From: Streptacidiphilus fuscans
GTDB taxonomy: Bacteria; Actinomycetota; Actinomycetes; Streptomycetales; Streptomycetaceae
DNA length: 64,000 nt
Reading direction: 5' to 3'
Assembly (NCBI RefSeq): GCF_015690355.1
Contig: NZ_JADPRT010000013.1
Coordinates: forward strand, 124,001-188,000
A program made the translations under genes and the position numbers. Every line of letters begins with the position of its first letter. Within the stretch, counting starts at the first letter, position 1. Shown one piece after another: positions 33,505 to 41,709 of this stretch. The notes below the pieces were generated by a model. That model was not told the origin of the DNA. It did not search any database and saw only the letters and a program-made list of their open reading frames with translations.

Positions 33505-34455
33505 TCAGGCCAGGGCGAGTGCGAGCGGGTTGCTGCCGCGCAGGGCAGCGCGCGCTCGTGCGGCTCCGTGCGCGGTTGCGGCTTCGCCGCTGCCGATGCC
33601 CGTGCGTCGGCGCTCGCCGAGCCCGGCGCAGGGGCGGCACACTTCGCCGGGGCGCAGCGGGTCGAAGCAGGTCGGGCACTCGGTCCAGCCCGGTGCCGCG
33701 GCACGTGGCGGAGCCGTGGGGGCGGCGGGCGGCATCTTGCGGTGAAGCCGGTCGCGCAGCAGGGCGAGCGGGTGGTGGATCCGGGACGGCAGGCACGGCA
33801 GCAGCGCGGCGGCGAGGTGCTTCTCACTGGAACGTTCCAGCCAGGTGGTCACCATCGGCGCCAGTGTCAGGGCCTCGACCATGCCGATCCGCAGGCGCGG
33901 TTCGGCGCGGATCACCCGATGCAGGGCGGCGACCGCTTCCTTTGTCTGCGGGTCGCTCGCCTCGACAGGTCTCGCTTCGCCGGTCTTCGCGGGGGCTTCG
34001 CCCTCCGCCCGTGAGGCCTGATCCTCCTCGGGCGCTTCACGTCCCTCGCGGGGCGCGGGGAGGGTGGGTACTTTCCCTTCGTCCTTTACGGGGTTGGTTC
34101 CAGCATGATCGGCGGCCCGGTAACCGGAGTCCGGAAGGACGGCACTCGGCTCCAGCCCCGGCTTCTGGGGCGTGTCGTAGACGTGGGTGACCGACAGGAA
34201 CCGGCCATCGTCCAGGCGGACGGTCTCCACCAGGTAGTAGCCGAACTCGCGAAGCTCACGCAGGGCATTGCGTATCGCGGTGCGGCCCTGGGGGCTGGTG
34301 TCCGCCATCTGCCGCCCGTCCTCGGCCCAGCCGTCAGGGCGGGACAGCAGGTCCGCCAGCAGGCCACGCGCGGTGTAGGACAGGCGGCGGTCCTGGGCGA
34401 TCTGGTTGGGCAGCACGAGATAGGAGCGGACGTGCTCCTCGCGGTGGACGCGCAT
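33505..34455 (-). CDS. helix-turn-helix protein with C-terminal zinc ribbon
   Basis: This 316-residue protein starts at ATG 34455, one base after the previous stop. The N-terminal 95 residues are a winged helix with the pattern of plasmid replication initiators (YLVLPNQIAQDRRLSYTARG, LLADLLSRPDGWAED, RTAIRNALRELREFGYYL). A long acidic linker follows, then a helical part (EPRLRIGMVEALTLAP). A zinc ribbon CPTCFDPLRPGEVCRPCAG ends the domain. It may bind the element's origin or act as a regulator. A role in replication initiation is inference only. Confidence 0.75.
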   Translation of the reverse strand: MRVHREEHVRSYLVLPNQIAQDRRLSYTARGLLADLLSRPDGWAEDGRQMADTSPQGRTAIRNALRELREFGYYLVETVRLDDGRFLSVTHVYDTPQKPGLEPSAVLPDSGYRAADHAGTNPVKDEGKVPTLPAPREGREAPEEDQASRAEGEAPAKTGEARPVEASDPQTKEAVAALHRVIRAEPRLRIGMVEALTLAPMVTTWLERSSEKHLAAALLPCLPSRIHHPLALLRDRLHRKMPPAAPTAPPRAAAPGWTECPTCFDPLRPGEVCRPCAGLGERRRTGIGSGEAATAHGAARARAALRGSNPLALALA

Positions 34456-34456
34456 C

Positions 34457-34846
34457 TCAGACCCCCGCCGGTGCAGCGGGGCCCAGCGGGGCGTCGATCC
34501 AGGGTTGAATAAGTCCGGTGGCGAGATCCAGACCGAGTTCCGCGTCCCAGGCTGCGTCCGGGTAGTCGGCGCTGATCCACCGCAGCATCGCCTCGCAGGC
34601 CGCCTCGGTCAGCGGCACGAGGGTGCCGTCGGTGCGGAATGCCGTGACCTGCTCGCGCGGTTGTGGAGCGTCGGCACGCAGGCGCAGCCAGGCGGCGCCG
34701 TGCGCGAGGGGGCGTAGGGCCATGGCAAGGTGGCCAGGTACGGCGAGGCCGCCAGCGGGAACGCGGCAGGACGACGCGGACGCGGTCGGGAGCTGATGGT
34801 GAGCCGCGTCTGGGCAGGCCGAGGTGTCGCTCGGCATAGCGAGCAT
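34457..34846 (-). CDS. small hypothetical protein
   Basis: I choose ATG 34846 because an ACGGAG lies 6 bases upstream; an earlier in-frame codon would add residues with no RBS. The 129-residue product has a helical, Trp-containing first part and ends with a conserved-looking WISADYPDAAWDAELGLDLA and an ATGLIQPWIDAP tail. Unknown family. It is the first gene of the minus-strand mobilisation operon, next to the divergent promoter region. Confidence 0.65.
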   Translation of the reverse strand: MLAMPSDTSACPDAAHHQLPTASASSCRVPAGGLAVPGHLAMALRPLAHGAAWLRLRADAPQPREQVTAFRTDGTLVPLTEAACEAMLRWISADYPDAAWDAELGLDLATGLIQPWIDAPLGPAAPAGV

Positions 34847-34950
34847 GGGATACTCCGTTGTTCGTAGGAGCGCGGCGCGGCGTTCTCGTCCAAAAGGCAC
34901 GCCACTCGCGCGATGTGTAATGCGACTTCCGGTCCAGGCTGGGAGTCGGC

Positions 34951-34985
34951 CCGGCGTCTTGGAGTTGGTAGCTCCTGGACGCCGG
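34951..34985. promoter_or_regulatory. strong hairpin, 13 of 14 pairs
   Basis: CCGGCGTCTTGGAG (34951-34964) pairs with CTCCTGGACGCCGG (34972-34985) with one G-U and one mismatch, around a 7-base loop. It is 105 bases upstream of the start at 34846 and far from any upstream gene end. It could attenuate a leader transcript or be a remnant terminator. Confidence 0.45.
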
Positions 34986-35146
34986 TCTCATTTCCGCTGC
35001 CCGGCTACTGGCAGTACGTGGTGTCGATTCCCCTTCCGCTGCCTTCCTTGATCGTCGGGAGCAGCACCATACGAGCGCCCGCTCCAGCAGTCCAGCGCTT
35101 CCTCATACGCGCGGACGCAAGGCAGAAGGCCCCCCGAACAGGCGTT

Positions 35147-35160
35147 ACCACTGCCGTGGT
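35147..35160. promoter_or_regulatory. operator copy 1, ACCACTGCCGTGGT
   Basis: Arms ACCAC and GTGGT around a 4-base centre. Centre to centre it is 58 bases from copy 2. Confidence 0.5.
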
Positions 35161-35203
35161 TTATGTGCGGGATGAAAGTACACCGCAGTGGCACTGCCGC
35201 GTC

Positions 35204-35219
35204 AACCACAGCTGTGGTT
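35204..35219. promoter_or_regulatory. operator copy 2, AACCACAGCTGTGGTT
   Basis: Perfect 16-bp palindrome. Its core CCACAGCTGTGG recurs exactly in copy 3, 43 bases away centre to centre (about four helical turns). Confidence 0.6.
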
Positions 35220-35248
35220 CGGCATGCAGCCGGGTGGATGCCTGCACA

Positions 35249-35260
35249 CCACAGCTGTGG
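35249..35260. promoter_or_regulatory. operator copy 3, CCACAGCTGTGG
   Basis: Perfect 12-bp palindrome identical to the core of copy 2, ending 40 bases before the XRE gene start and one base before a possible -10 box (TAGACT, 35262-35267). Binding here would block that promoter. Confidence 0.6.
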
Positions 35261-35300
35261 CTAGACTTGAGGGGAGAACTCGACGAGCGGAGGGAAGGCG

Positions 35301-35807
35301 ATGGGCATGACCAGGCGGGACAGCGAAGGACCTGAGGTGTCTTTCGCCGAGCGGCTGGACGCGCTCTTCCACCAGAAGCTCAGCCCCACCGGCTCGCCTT
35401 ACACGAACGCCCAGGTGGCCGAGGGGGTGCAGCGCGAGTTCGGCGTCAAGCTCTCAACCAACACGGTCCAGTCGTTGCGCACCGGGGCACGGGAGAACCC
35501 CAAGCAGCAGACGATCAAGGCCCTGGCCGACTGGTTCGGGGTGCCGGTGGGCTACTTCTTCGGCGACTTCTCCGACCCAGACCAGGCCACGAGCCAGAGA
35601 CCGGAGCCAGACGCCGCGACTGCAATCGCCGCAGCGGCCGAGAATGCGGGCGTCCTGAGTGTGGCACTGCGCGCCGATGGCCTGTCCGAGGAAGGCCTGC
35701 GGCTGCTCACCCAAGTGATAGACCAGGTTCGCCGCGCCGAAGGCCTTCCTGCGGTCGCGGGCCATCCCGCCGTCGACGCACCGGCCGGCCTCGACCTCAG
35801 CAACTGA
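35301..35807 (+). CDS. XRE-family transcriptional regulator
   Basis: The start is ATG 35301 with GGAGGGAAGG just upstream (ATG 35307 is an alternative); 168 residues. The N-terminal part has the helix-turn-helix of ESX-1-regulator/EspR-like and other actinobacterial XRE proteins: YTNAQVAEGVQREFGVKLST, NTVQSLRTGARENPKQQ, TIKALADWFGVPVGYFFGD. The C-terminal half is a helical tail (LSEEGLRLLTQVIDQVRR) for dimerisation. It is preceded by three copies of the ACCACAGCTGTGGT-type operator, so autoregulation is likely, as is control of the divergent mobilisation operon. Confidence 0.85.
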   Translation: MGMTRRDSEGPEVSFAERLDALFHQKLSPTGSPYTNAQVAEGVQREFGVKLSTNTVQSLRTGARENPKQQTIKALADWFGVPVGYFFGDFSDPDQATSQRPEPDAATAIAAAAENAGVLSVALRADGLSEEGLRLLTQVIDQVRRAEGLPAVAGHPAVDAPAGLDLSN

Positions 35808-35849
35808 GCACGGCGCGGGCAGCCACTGAAAGTTCACTCGCCGCCAACG

Positions 35850-36665
35850 TCAGTCGTCGGCGGCCATGAGCACAATGAAGCGCATTGCCGGGTTGCGCAG
35901 CGGCGCCAGGGCCATGATGTGGACCGGCACTTCCTTGGAGCCGTGGTAGGGCAGGCGGAGCCGTCGCTCGTCGCCGTCGGGATGCACCTGCACCTCGTGC
36001 GAGTCCCAGATCTTCCGTGCCTCCGGGTTGCCCTCGCGAATGTCGGCGACGAGCTTGTGCAGGTCCTCGTTATCGGGGTGCTCGGCGAGGGCGTAGTGGA
36101 TCTGCGCGAGAAAGGGCCTGGCCCAGTCGTCCCTCCAGTTGACCAGCTGCTCACGGGCCTCGGGATACAGAAATGCCCAGCGCATGAGGTTCGGCTCATA
36201 GGGGACCCAGGGGAACCAGTCGGTCTGCGGCGCATTGGATCCGATGATGTTCCACGCGGTGTCGGACAGGTAGGCGGGGTGCGGCAGCTGTACATCCAGG
36301 AGTTTCTGCATCGGGGCGTCCAGCGCCGCGAGCGCCGCGGTATCGGTCGTCCCTTTGGGCTGCGGGGCCTTATGGGACGCCATCAGATACAGGGCCCGCT
36401 GCTCCGGCTCTGAGAGCCTGAGGGTGAGCGCGAGGCGCTCCAGATGGGATGTGCTGAATAGTCGGCGCCCGGATTCCAGCTCCTGGTACCAGCGCGTAGT
36501 CACCCCGATGAGGCGAGCCACTTCGTCCTGGTTCAGCCCCTGCTTGCGGCGGTCCGAGGCGTCGAGGCCCGGGATGCGACGCGGATCGACCCGACTGCGC
36601 CAGTATTTCAGCCACTCCTGGAGGGTGCCGGGGGACACGTCTTGGGCGGGCAAGGCCTCAGTCAT
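35850..36665 (-). CDS. MmyB-type XRE regulator
   Basis: This 271-residue protein starts at ATG 36665. The N-terminal helix-turn-helix (LNQDEVARLIGVTTRWYQEL, ESGRRLFSTSHLERLALTL) at about residues 43-95 is joined to an MmyB-like ligand-binding domain from about 105 (YLSDTAWNIIGSNAPQT, then NLMRWAFLYPEAREQLVNW, and a C-terminal LRLPYHGSKEVPVHIMALAP). MmyB-like regulators bind a fatty-acid-like ligand and often control a neighbouring dehydrogenase. Here a FabG-like reductase gene is divergent, 383 bases away, which fits that pattern. Confidence 0.88.
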   Translation of the reverse strand: MTEALPAQDVSPGTLQEWLKYWRSRVDPRRIPGLDASDRRKQGLNQDEVARLIGVTTRWYQELESGRRLFSTSHLERLALTLRLSEPEQRALYLMASHKAPQPKGTTDTAALAALDAPMQKLLDVQLPHPAYLSDTAWNIIGSNAPQTDWFPWVPYEPNLMRWAFLYPEAREQLVNWRDDWARPFLAQIHYALAEHPDNEDLHKLVADIREGNPEARKIWDSHEVQVHPDGDERRLRLPYHGSKEVPVHIMALAPLRNPAMRFIVLMAADD

Positions 36666-37048
36666 GCATTCGCCCCCGTTCCACGGGCATTCCCCCGTCA
36701 GCCCGAGATGTGATGCTCACCACGTTCACGACTCAGGACCCCGCCCTCTCAACCTTGGTCCACTACAACGCGTACGCACTCCCCTACGCTATTTGCCGAT
36801 CTTGGAATATGCATTTTGAAAGTGCCGAAGCCGCTGCCCGTCGGGCCGATCGGGTGATGTGCAATCAGCAAGCGCCCGGACCGCAGGCCATTTCGCCCCT
36901 CTGCCAGCACCTCGTAGGACGACGCTGCGTAACCGGAAGTCTGGCTTCGTGAACTCTTGCTTCGGCTTATCGCAAGGCATGGTGAAGGTCCCCGGAGGCG
37001 AGGAGGACACGAGCCGTGCCGGGGCCAGACACCAAAGGGAGAGCAAGC
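36666..37048. other. divergent promoter region
   Basis: These 383 bases hold no gene. They separate the MmyB-type regulator (minus) from the FabG-like gene (plus). A short AT-rich part around 36785-36825 (TATTTGCCGAT, AATATGCATTTTGA) is the likely promoter core. The rest is GC-rich with no strong inverted repeat. A good RBS, AAAGGGAGAG, precedes ATG 37049. Confidence 0.5.
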
Positions 37049-37753
37049 ATGTCGCGTTCGGTATTGGTCATCGGGGGAAATCGCGGTATCGGGCTCGCGG
37101 TTGCCAATCAGCTTGCCGCCGGCGGTGACCGAGTGGCCGTCACATCTCGCGGTGGGGACGGTCCTGATCAGTTCCTCTGCGTGCCCTGCGACGTCACCGA
37201 CCCCGCCCAGATCGACGCCGCTTTCGACACGGTGGAGGCCGAGCACGGGCCGGTCGAGGTGCTCGTCGTGAACGCCGGGATCACGCGGGATCGGCTTCTG
37301 CTGCGGATGTCCGAGGAAGACTTCACGGCCACGCTCGAGACCAACCTCATCGGCGCCTTCCGGGCGGCCAAGCGCGCGGCGCGCGGCATGCTGCGCCTGC
37401 GCCGGGGGCGGCTCGTGTTCATCAGCAGCGCCGTCGCTCTCGCCGGCGAGGCGGGGCAGTCGAACTACGCGGCCTCCAAGGCCGGGCTTATCGGCTTCGC
37501 CCGCTCGCTCGCACGCGAACTGGGATCGCGCGGCATCACGGTCAACGTGGTGGCACCCGGACTCACCGAAACCGACATGACCTCGGCACTGCCCGCCGAG
37601 AGGCATGAGGCGATCATTGCGCAGGTCCCCCTGGGCCGAATAGCGCAGCCGAACGAGATTGCGGCAGCGGTCCGATTCGTCGCCAGCCCCGAGGCCGCAT
37701 ACATCACCGGGGCGGTGATCCCCGTAGACGGCGGGGTCGCCATGGGCCACTGA
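37049..37753 (+). CDS. fabG: FabG-like short-chain dehydrogenase/reductase
   Basis: This 234-residue protein starts at ATG 37049 after AAAGGGAGAG. It is a short-chain dehydrogenase: nucleotide-binding GGNRGIG (9-15), NAG (75-77), catalytic Ser127, Tyr140 and Lys144 (YAASK), and a PG..ET.M segment (PGLTETDMTS) in the substrate loop. The overall text is closest to 3-oxoacyl-ACP reductases of actinobacteria (NADPH-dependent reduction in fatty acid synthesis), but an extra copy next to a ligand-binding regulator more likely serves a secondary or detoxifying pathway. Regulation by the divergent MmyB-type protein is inferred from position. Confidence 0.85.
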   Translation: MSRSVLVIGGNRGIGLAVANQLAAGGDRVAVTSRGGDGPDQFLCVPCDVTDPAQIDAAFDTVEAEHGPVEVLVVNAGITRDRLLLRMSEEDFTATLETNLIGAFRAAKRAARGMLRLRRGRLVFISSAVALAGEAGQSNYAASKAGLIGFARSLARELGSRGITVNVVAPGLTETDMTSALPAERHEAIIAQVPLGRIAQPNEIAAAVRFVASPEAAYITGAVIPVDGGVAMGH

Positions 37754-37861
37754 TCGCCCAGCACTCCGGCTCGGCCCCGTAAGGCCGCTGCTCACCCCCG
37801 TGCTCGCACCGGAGGGCCAAAGGCTCTGATCGGACGTTCGTCCCTGCAAGGAACCACGCCC

Positions 37862-38302
37862 ATGGACACCGACTCGCTCCGTCGACGCTGCGAACAGCGA
37901 CTCGCCGAGCTCCAACTCCCTCCCCGTTTCGGCACAGGAGAGCTGTGCACCGCGCTGGCTGCCCGGCGAGGCAAGCGCATCATCCTTCGGCCGCTCACAT
38001 CCGGAGCAGCCCTTGGCACTCCGTGCGGGATCCGCCTGGAAACGCCCACCGCGGAGATCCTGATGTACGAGGAGGAGACCGCCCCGCTGCACCAGATGCA
38101 CATCCTGGCGCACGAACTCGCCCACATCATCTGCGGTCACCCGGGATCACTCGCCCTCGGCCGGGCCGGCTACGACGCTCCCGATGAACGGGAAGCGGAA
38201 CTGATGGCCACGCTGATTCGCCAACGCATCCATCTCGAACGCATCCACCCTCCAGCCCGCCTCGCCACCCCGGGCGACCGGTGGGATGCCCTGTTCGCCT
38301 GA
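37862..38302 (+). CDS. ImmA/IrrE-family metallopeptidase
   Basis: This 146-residue protein starts at ATG 37862. The zinc-binding HELAH (84-88) sits in a helix HILAHELAHIICGHPG, with E113-type acidic residues in a downstream segment DEREAELMATLI as third ligand. The family comprises regulators that cleave repressors (ImmA) or control the DNA damage response (IrrE). Here it is the first gene of a three-gene operon with a membrane protein and a P450. Its target is unknown, but XRE-type regulators are encoded nearby. Confidence 0.85.
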   Translation: MDTDSLRRRCEQRLAELQLPPRFGTGELCTALAARRGKRIILRPLTSGAALGTPCGIRLETPTAEILMYEEETAPLHQMHILAHELAHIICGHPGSLALGRAGYDAPDEREAELMATLIRQRIHLERIHPPARLATPGDRWDALFA

Positions 38303-38318
38303 CTCCCCCACCACAGCC

Positions 38319-39533
38319 ATGAGCCTGATCACCACAGCACTCGTCCTCATCCTGCTTGCAGCTGCCGCCTATTGGGCCCTGCGCCGACGCTCCAGACGCC
38401 GACCGGGAGCGTTCAGCCTCGCGCTCCTCCTGGCCTCCTTCGCCGTCGCGCTCAGCACCTACCAGCCGGCGATCCGCTCAGCAGAAGAAGCCGTCACTCC
38501 GGACCTCTCGAAGCTGATCTGCGACATCGCGACCCTCTACGCCGCGTACTCCGTGTCGTCCCTGCTGCTCCACCTCAACTACGAGGCCGCCGAAGCCCGA
38601 CGCCGACTGCGCACGCGTGCCAAACCGCTGCTTCTCGCACTCCTGGTGATGCTCGGCTCCTTCTTCACCACGCCCTCGTCACGGCTCTGGAGCTCCGCGT
38701 ACGTCACCGCGCACTGGACCAAGGCCCCGCTGACCCTCCACCTGTACGACGCGGCCTTCGTCTCCTACATCGGCTACGCGGTCTACGACTGCCTCAGCCA
38801 CACGTGGAGCCGTGCCCGCGCAGCTGAACGAGCCAGTCAGCGATTCGGGTTGCGGATGACCGCGATCGGCTGCGGATTCGCCCTCCTCTACGCCACCTAC
38901 AAGATCATCGACACGGTCGTACCAGTCTTCGGCTGGGATCCGTTCCCCGGCTCGGTGTGCACCAGTCCCGTGACGCCGACGCGATGCGCTTTCAGCGACA
39001 CAGCACCGGTCATCAGCATCTTGCTGATCACCGGCGGGCTCACCCTGCCGGCAGTGCTCTGGCCACTCACCGAGTGGCGCCGACGGCGCTGGGAGCGTTC
39101 CTCCATCGCCGAACTCGAGCCTCTGTGGAGCGACATCACCAACGTGCTTCCGGGGCTGAGGCTCCCCTCGGACGGAACAGCCGACGACATGAACTTCGTC
39201 CTCCACCGCAGGGCTGTTGAAATCTGGGACGGGATCCGCGCCCTGCGCCCCTACCGATCGCTCGCCGTTCAGGAGGAGGCGACCCGCGCGATCGCCGCAC
39301 ATGAGAATGCGGACTCCGAGTCCGCCAAGGCCTGCATCGAAGCTGCCGTCCTCGCGGACGCCCTTCAGGCGCACCGCGCCGGGAAAGTGCTCCTGTCCGA
39401 GCTCGCGCCCTATTCGGGCCCGGACGCCGGAGCGGGAAACCTGCACGCCAACATCACGTGGCTACGATCAGTAGCGCGCGCCTACCGAACTGCTCGAACC
39501 TCTGTCGACCCGCTGGCGCTGAGCGGCAACTGA
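38319..39533 (+). CDS. MAB_1171c-like multi-pass membrane protein
   Basis: I place the start at ATG 38319; ATG 38286 in the same frame overlaps the previous gene. The 404-residue protein has about seven hydrophobic segments in its first 250 residues, starting LITTALVLILLAAAAYWALR and including LALLLASFAVALSTY. A soluble Arg- and Glu-rich C-terminal part of about 140 residues follows (WRRRRWERSSIAELEPLW). This matches the MAB_1171c-type putative transporter or sensor family of actinobacteria. Encoded between an ImmA-like peptidase and a P450, it may be part of a signal-responsive module. Confidence 0.75.
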   Translation: MSLITTALVLILLAAAAYWALRRRSRRRPGAFSLALLLASFAVALSTYQPAIRSAEEAVTPDLSKLICDIATLYAAYSVSSLLLHLNYEAAEARRRLRTRAKPLLLALLVMLGSFFTTPSSRLWSSAYVTAHWTKAPLTLHLYDAAFVSYIGYAVYDCLSHTWSRARAAERASQRFGLRMTAIGCGFALLYATYKIIDTVVPVFGWDPFPGSVCTSPVTPTRCAFSDTAPVISILLITGGLTLPAVLWPLTEWRRRRWERSSIAELEPLWSDITNVLPGLRLPSDGTADDMNFVLHRRAVEIWDGIRALRPYRSLAVQEEATRAIAAHENADSESAKACIEAAVLADALQAHRAGKVLLSELAPYSGPDAGAGNLHANITWLRSVARAYRTARTSVDPLALSGN

Positions 39534-39552
39534 CCCGGGACCAGGAACGCCC

Positions 39553-40728
39553 ATGACGAATCTTCTGCAGGACCCTGCCTTCTACCGGGACCGGTATCCG
39601 GTGTACGCCGCTCTGCGCGGAAGAGCTCCGGTGCTCCCGGTCCCCATGGGAAACGGCCTGGAGGCGTACGTCGTCACCGGATACGCCGAGACCCGCCAGG
39701 CCTTCACGCACCCGGACATCTCCAAGGACACGGCGCGCTTCTTCGGCGACATGCCCAACGAGCGCAACCTGCATCCAGCGGTCGCCCAGAGCATGCTGAC
39801 CACCGATCCGCCGCAGCACACGCGGCTGCGCCGCCTCGTGGCAAAGGCGTTCACCACGGGGGCCGTCGAACGACTGCGCCCCTTCATCGCCGGTCTCACC
39901 GACGACTTGTTGAGCACGTGGGAATCCGGGCAGGACGTCGACCTGATTGCTGACCTAGCTGCACCGCTCCCGGTCACCGTCATCTCCGAACTCCTCGGCG
40001 TGCCCTCCGACGACCGGGGCCGCGTAGCGCAGTGGTCCACAGCACTGTTCGCAACCGGACAGCACGAACAGATCGACGCCGCCTCCCAGGCTCTCGGCGA
40101 CTACATGACCGCGCTGGTTGCCGACAAGAGCCGTCACGCTGACGGGAGCATCCTTTCCCAGCTCGTCGCTGCCCGCGATGAGGGTGACCAACTCAGCCAG
40201 GAGGAACTCGTCTCCCTAGCTGTCCTCCTCCTCGTGGCCGGCCACGAGACGACTACGGCAGCGATTGGCAACTCGGTGCTCGCCTTGCTCTGCAACCCCG
40301 ACGCCATGAACCGTCTGCGCAACGAGCCGTCCAGCATCACCAGCGCCGTGGACGAGCTTCTCAGATACGACTCTCCCGTCTCGATCGCCACCTTCCGTTG
40401 GACGACCTCCGACCTCCACATCGAGACGGAGGCTCTGACGGCCAAACGGCCGGTGTTCCTGTCCCCCGGTGCGGCGAACCGCGACCCCCAGCGATTCACG
40501 GACCCGGACCGACTAGACCTCGATCGTGATGCCACCGGACATCTGGCGTTCGGCCACGGCATCCACCGATGCCTCGGTGCGCCGCTTGCCAGAGCCGAGA
40601 TCGAGATCGCCTTGAGCGCCCTCCTGACGAAATTCCCCCTCCTCAAGCTAGCTGTGCCCAGCGAAGAGCTGCCCTGGAGACAGGCCCGGATGGTTCGCGG
40701 ACTCGAATCGCTCCCCATTGTTCTCTAG
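39553..40728 (+). CDS. cytochrome P450
   Basis: This 391-residue protein starts at ATG 39553. It has all P450 marks: I-helix AGHETT (229-234), the ExxR pair ELLR (268-271), and the heme loop FGHGIHRCLG (333-342) with Cys340 as heme ligand. Bacterial P450s of this size take electrons from ferredoxin and oxidise small molecules. No ferredoxin gene is adjacent, so electrons must come from elsewhere. It is third in the ImmA - membrane protein - P450 operon; a hairpin follows immediately. Confidence 0.93.
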   Translation: MTNLLQDPAFYRDRYPVYAALRGRAPVLPVPMGNGLEAYVVTGYAETRQAFTHPDISKDTARFFGDMPNERNLHPAVAQSMLTTDPPQHTRLRRLVAKAFTTGAVERLRPFIAGLTDDLLSTWESGQDVDLIADLAAPLPVTVISELLGVPSDDRGRVAQWSTALFATGQHEQIDAASQALGDYMTALVADKSRHADGSILSQLVAARDEGDQLSQEELVSLAVLLLVAGHETTTAAIGNSVLALLCNPDAMNRLRNEPSSITSAVDELLRYDSPVSIATFRWTTSDLHIETEALTAKRPVFLSPGAANRDPQRFTDPDRLDLDRDATGHLAFGHGIHRCLGAPLARAEIEIALSALLTKFPLLKLAVPSEELPWRQARMVRGLESLPIVL

Positions 40729-40745
40729 GCGGCCACGCAGCGCGT

Positions 40746-40766
40746 GACCTCCCTCCGCGGGAGGTC
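40746..40766. terminator. bidirectional terminator hairpin
   Basis: GACCTCCC and GGGAGGTC form a perfect 8-bp stem with a 5-base loop between the convergent P450 (ends 40728) and phosphotransferase (ends 40801) genes. Confidence 0.6.
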
Positions 40767-40800
40767 GATCGCGGGCATCTGATCTCACTTGGCGTTGGGC

Positions 40801-41709
40801 CTATGGCACGGGGCTCCATGACCAGGGACGAGGTCCGTGCAGCCCTTGGAGACATTCCAGCCGGTAGACCGCCTGAGCGTGGGCAGTTGGGTGCTGGACT
40901 GCGGTCTGGGCCGCGAAGCAGACCAGCCGTAGCTCGCGAGCCCCGCGCAGCGTTGGGTAGCCAGGCCAGTCGGTGACGTCGAGCCCGTAGGCGCGGCAGT
41001 AGCTTCGGTATCGGTCAGCACTGACGGTGCCCGAGGTCTGGAAGGCGACCGCAATGCTGGCAAGGTCCCACTCCCTGGGGCCGATGGCGGTCCGCTCGAA
41101 ATCCAGCAGGAAGGCGTTGCCGTCGGGAGTGACAGCGACGTTACCGGCCCAAGCGTCGCCGTGAACGACCACTTCGGGCGAAGCGCTCGGTAGCTCATCC
41201 CAGGCTTGGCGTAGTTCCGCCAGCCGTTCATGCAGCCAAGCTTGCTGGCCTGCGTCGAGGTCAGTTTGACCGATCCGCTCGTCCAAGCGGACGAACGGAT
41301 CTGTATGCCCGAGGCTGAGACCGTCAGGAACGGGGAGTGCGTGGAGTCGTCGCAGCAGGGCTGCCAGTTCGGCTACGGTGTCTGGGCGGTGTTGCCCAAG
41401 GTCGTGCCACCAGGTCACGGCTCGGCCGCTGACCTCCAAGGCCTGTTCGAGGTCTTCGGCGGGCTTCACCGCGGGGATGCCGTTGACCGCGAGCCATGAG
41501 GCGACCCTCACCTCGCGGGCGGCTGCGCTTTGCTGCCCGTCCCTCGCAATCCGGGCAACGAGGCCCCGGGAGGGAAGGCGCCACATCGCGTTCTCACCAA
41601 GCCTTATCAGTTCAGCCCGGTCAGATTGCCCGAGCAGGCCGACCGCTTCGCATGCCTCACGAAGGTGTTCCCGGCTAGCGTCCACCGCCGTGATCGCTGG
41701 GGCCATCAC
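40801..41709 (-). CDS. aminoglycoside-phosphotransferase-fold kinase
   Basis: The start is GTG 41709 overlapping the previous stop (ATG 41706 is an alternative); 302 residues. It has the APH catalytic loop VVHGDAWAGN (HGDxxxxN 183-190) and the metal-binding DFE (203-205) of LLDFERTAIGPREWDLA. The N-terminal lobe has MWRLPSRGLVARI for nucleotide binding. Such kinases modify aminoglycosides, macrolides or metabolites; the length is typical. It is coupled to an HTH regulator, as often seen for APH genes in Streptomyces. Substrate unknown. Confidence 0.85.
   Translation of the reverse strand: MMAPAITAVDASREHLREACEAVGLLGQSDRAELIRLGENAMWRLPSRGLVARIARDGQQSAAAREVRVASWLAVNGIPAVKPAEDLEQALEVSGRAVTWWHDLGQHRPDTVAELAALLRRLHALPVPDGLSLGHTDPFVRLDERIGQTDLDAGQQAWLHERLAELRQAWDELPSASPEVVVHGDAWAGNVAVTPDGNAFLLDFERTAIGPREWDLASIAVAFQTSGTVSADRYRSYCRAYGLDVTDWPGYPTLRGARELRLVCFAAQTAVQHPTAHAQAVYRLECLQGLHGPRPWSWSPVP

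Larger units (their letters stand above)
34847..35300. other. divergent intergenic region with operators
   Basis: These 454 bases hold no gene. They separate the minus-strand mobilisation operon from the plus-strand XRE regulator. Inside are a strong hairpin at 34951-34985, three copies of a palindromic ACCAC-GTGGT operator (35147, 35204 and 35249), another palindrome (GCAGTGGCACTGC, 35185-35197) and a possible -10 box TAGACT at 35262. The layout fits one regulator controlling transcription in both directions. Confidence 0.6.
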
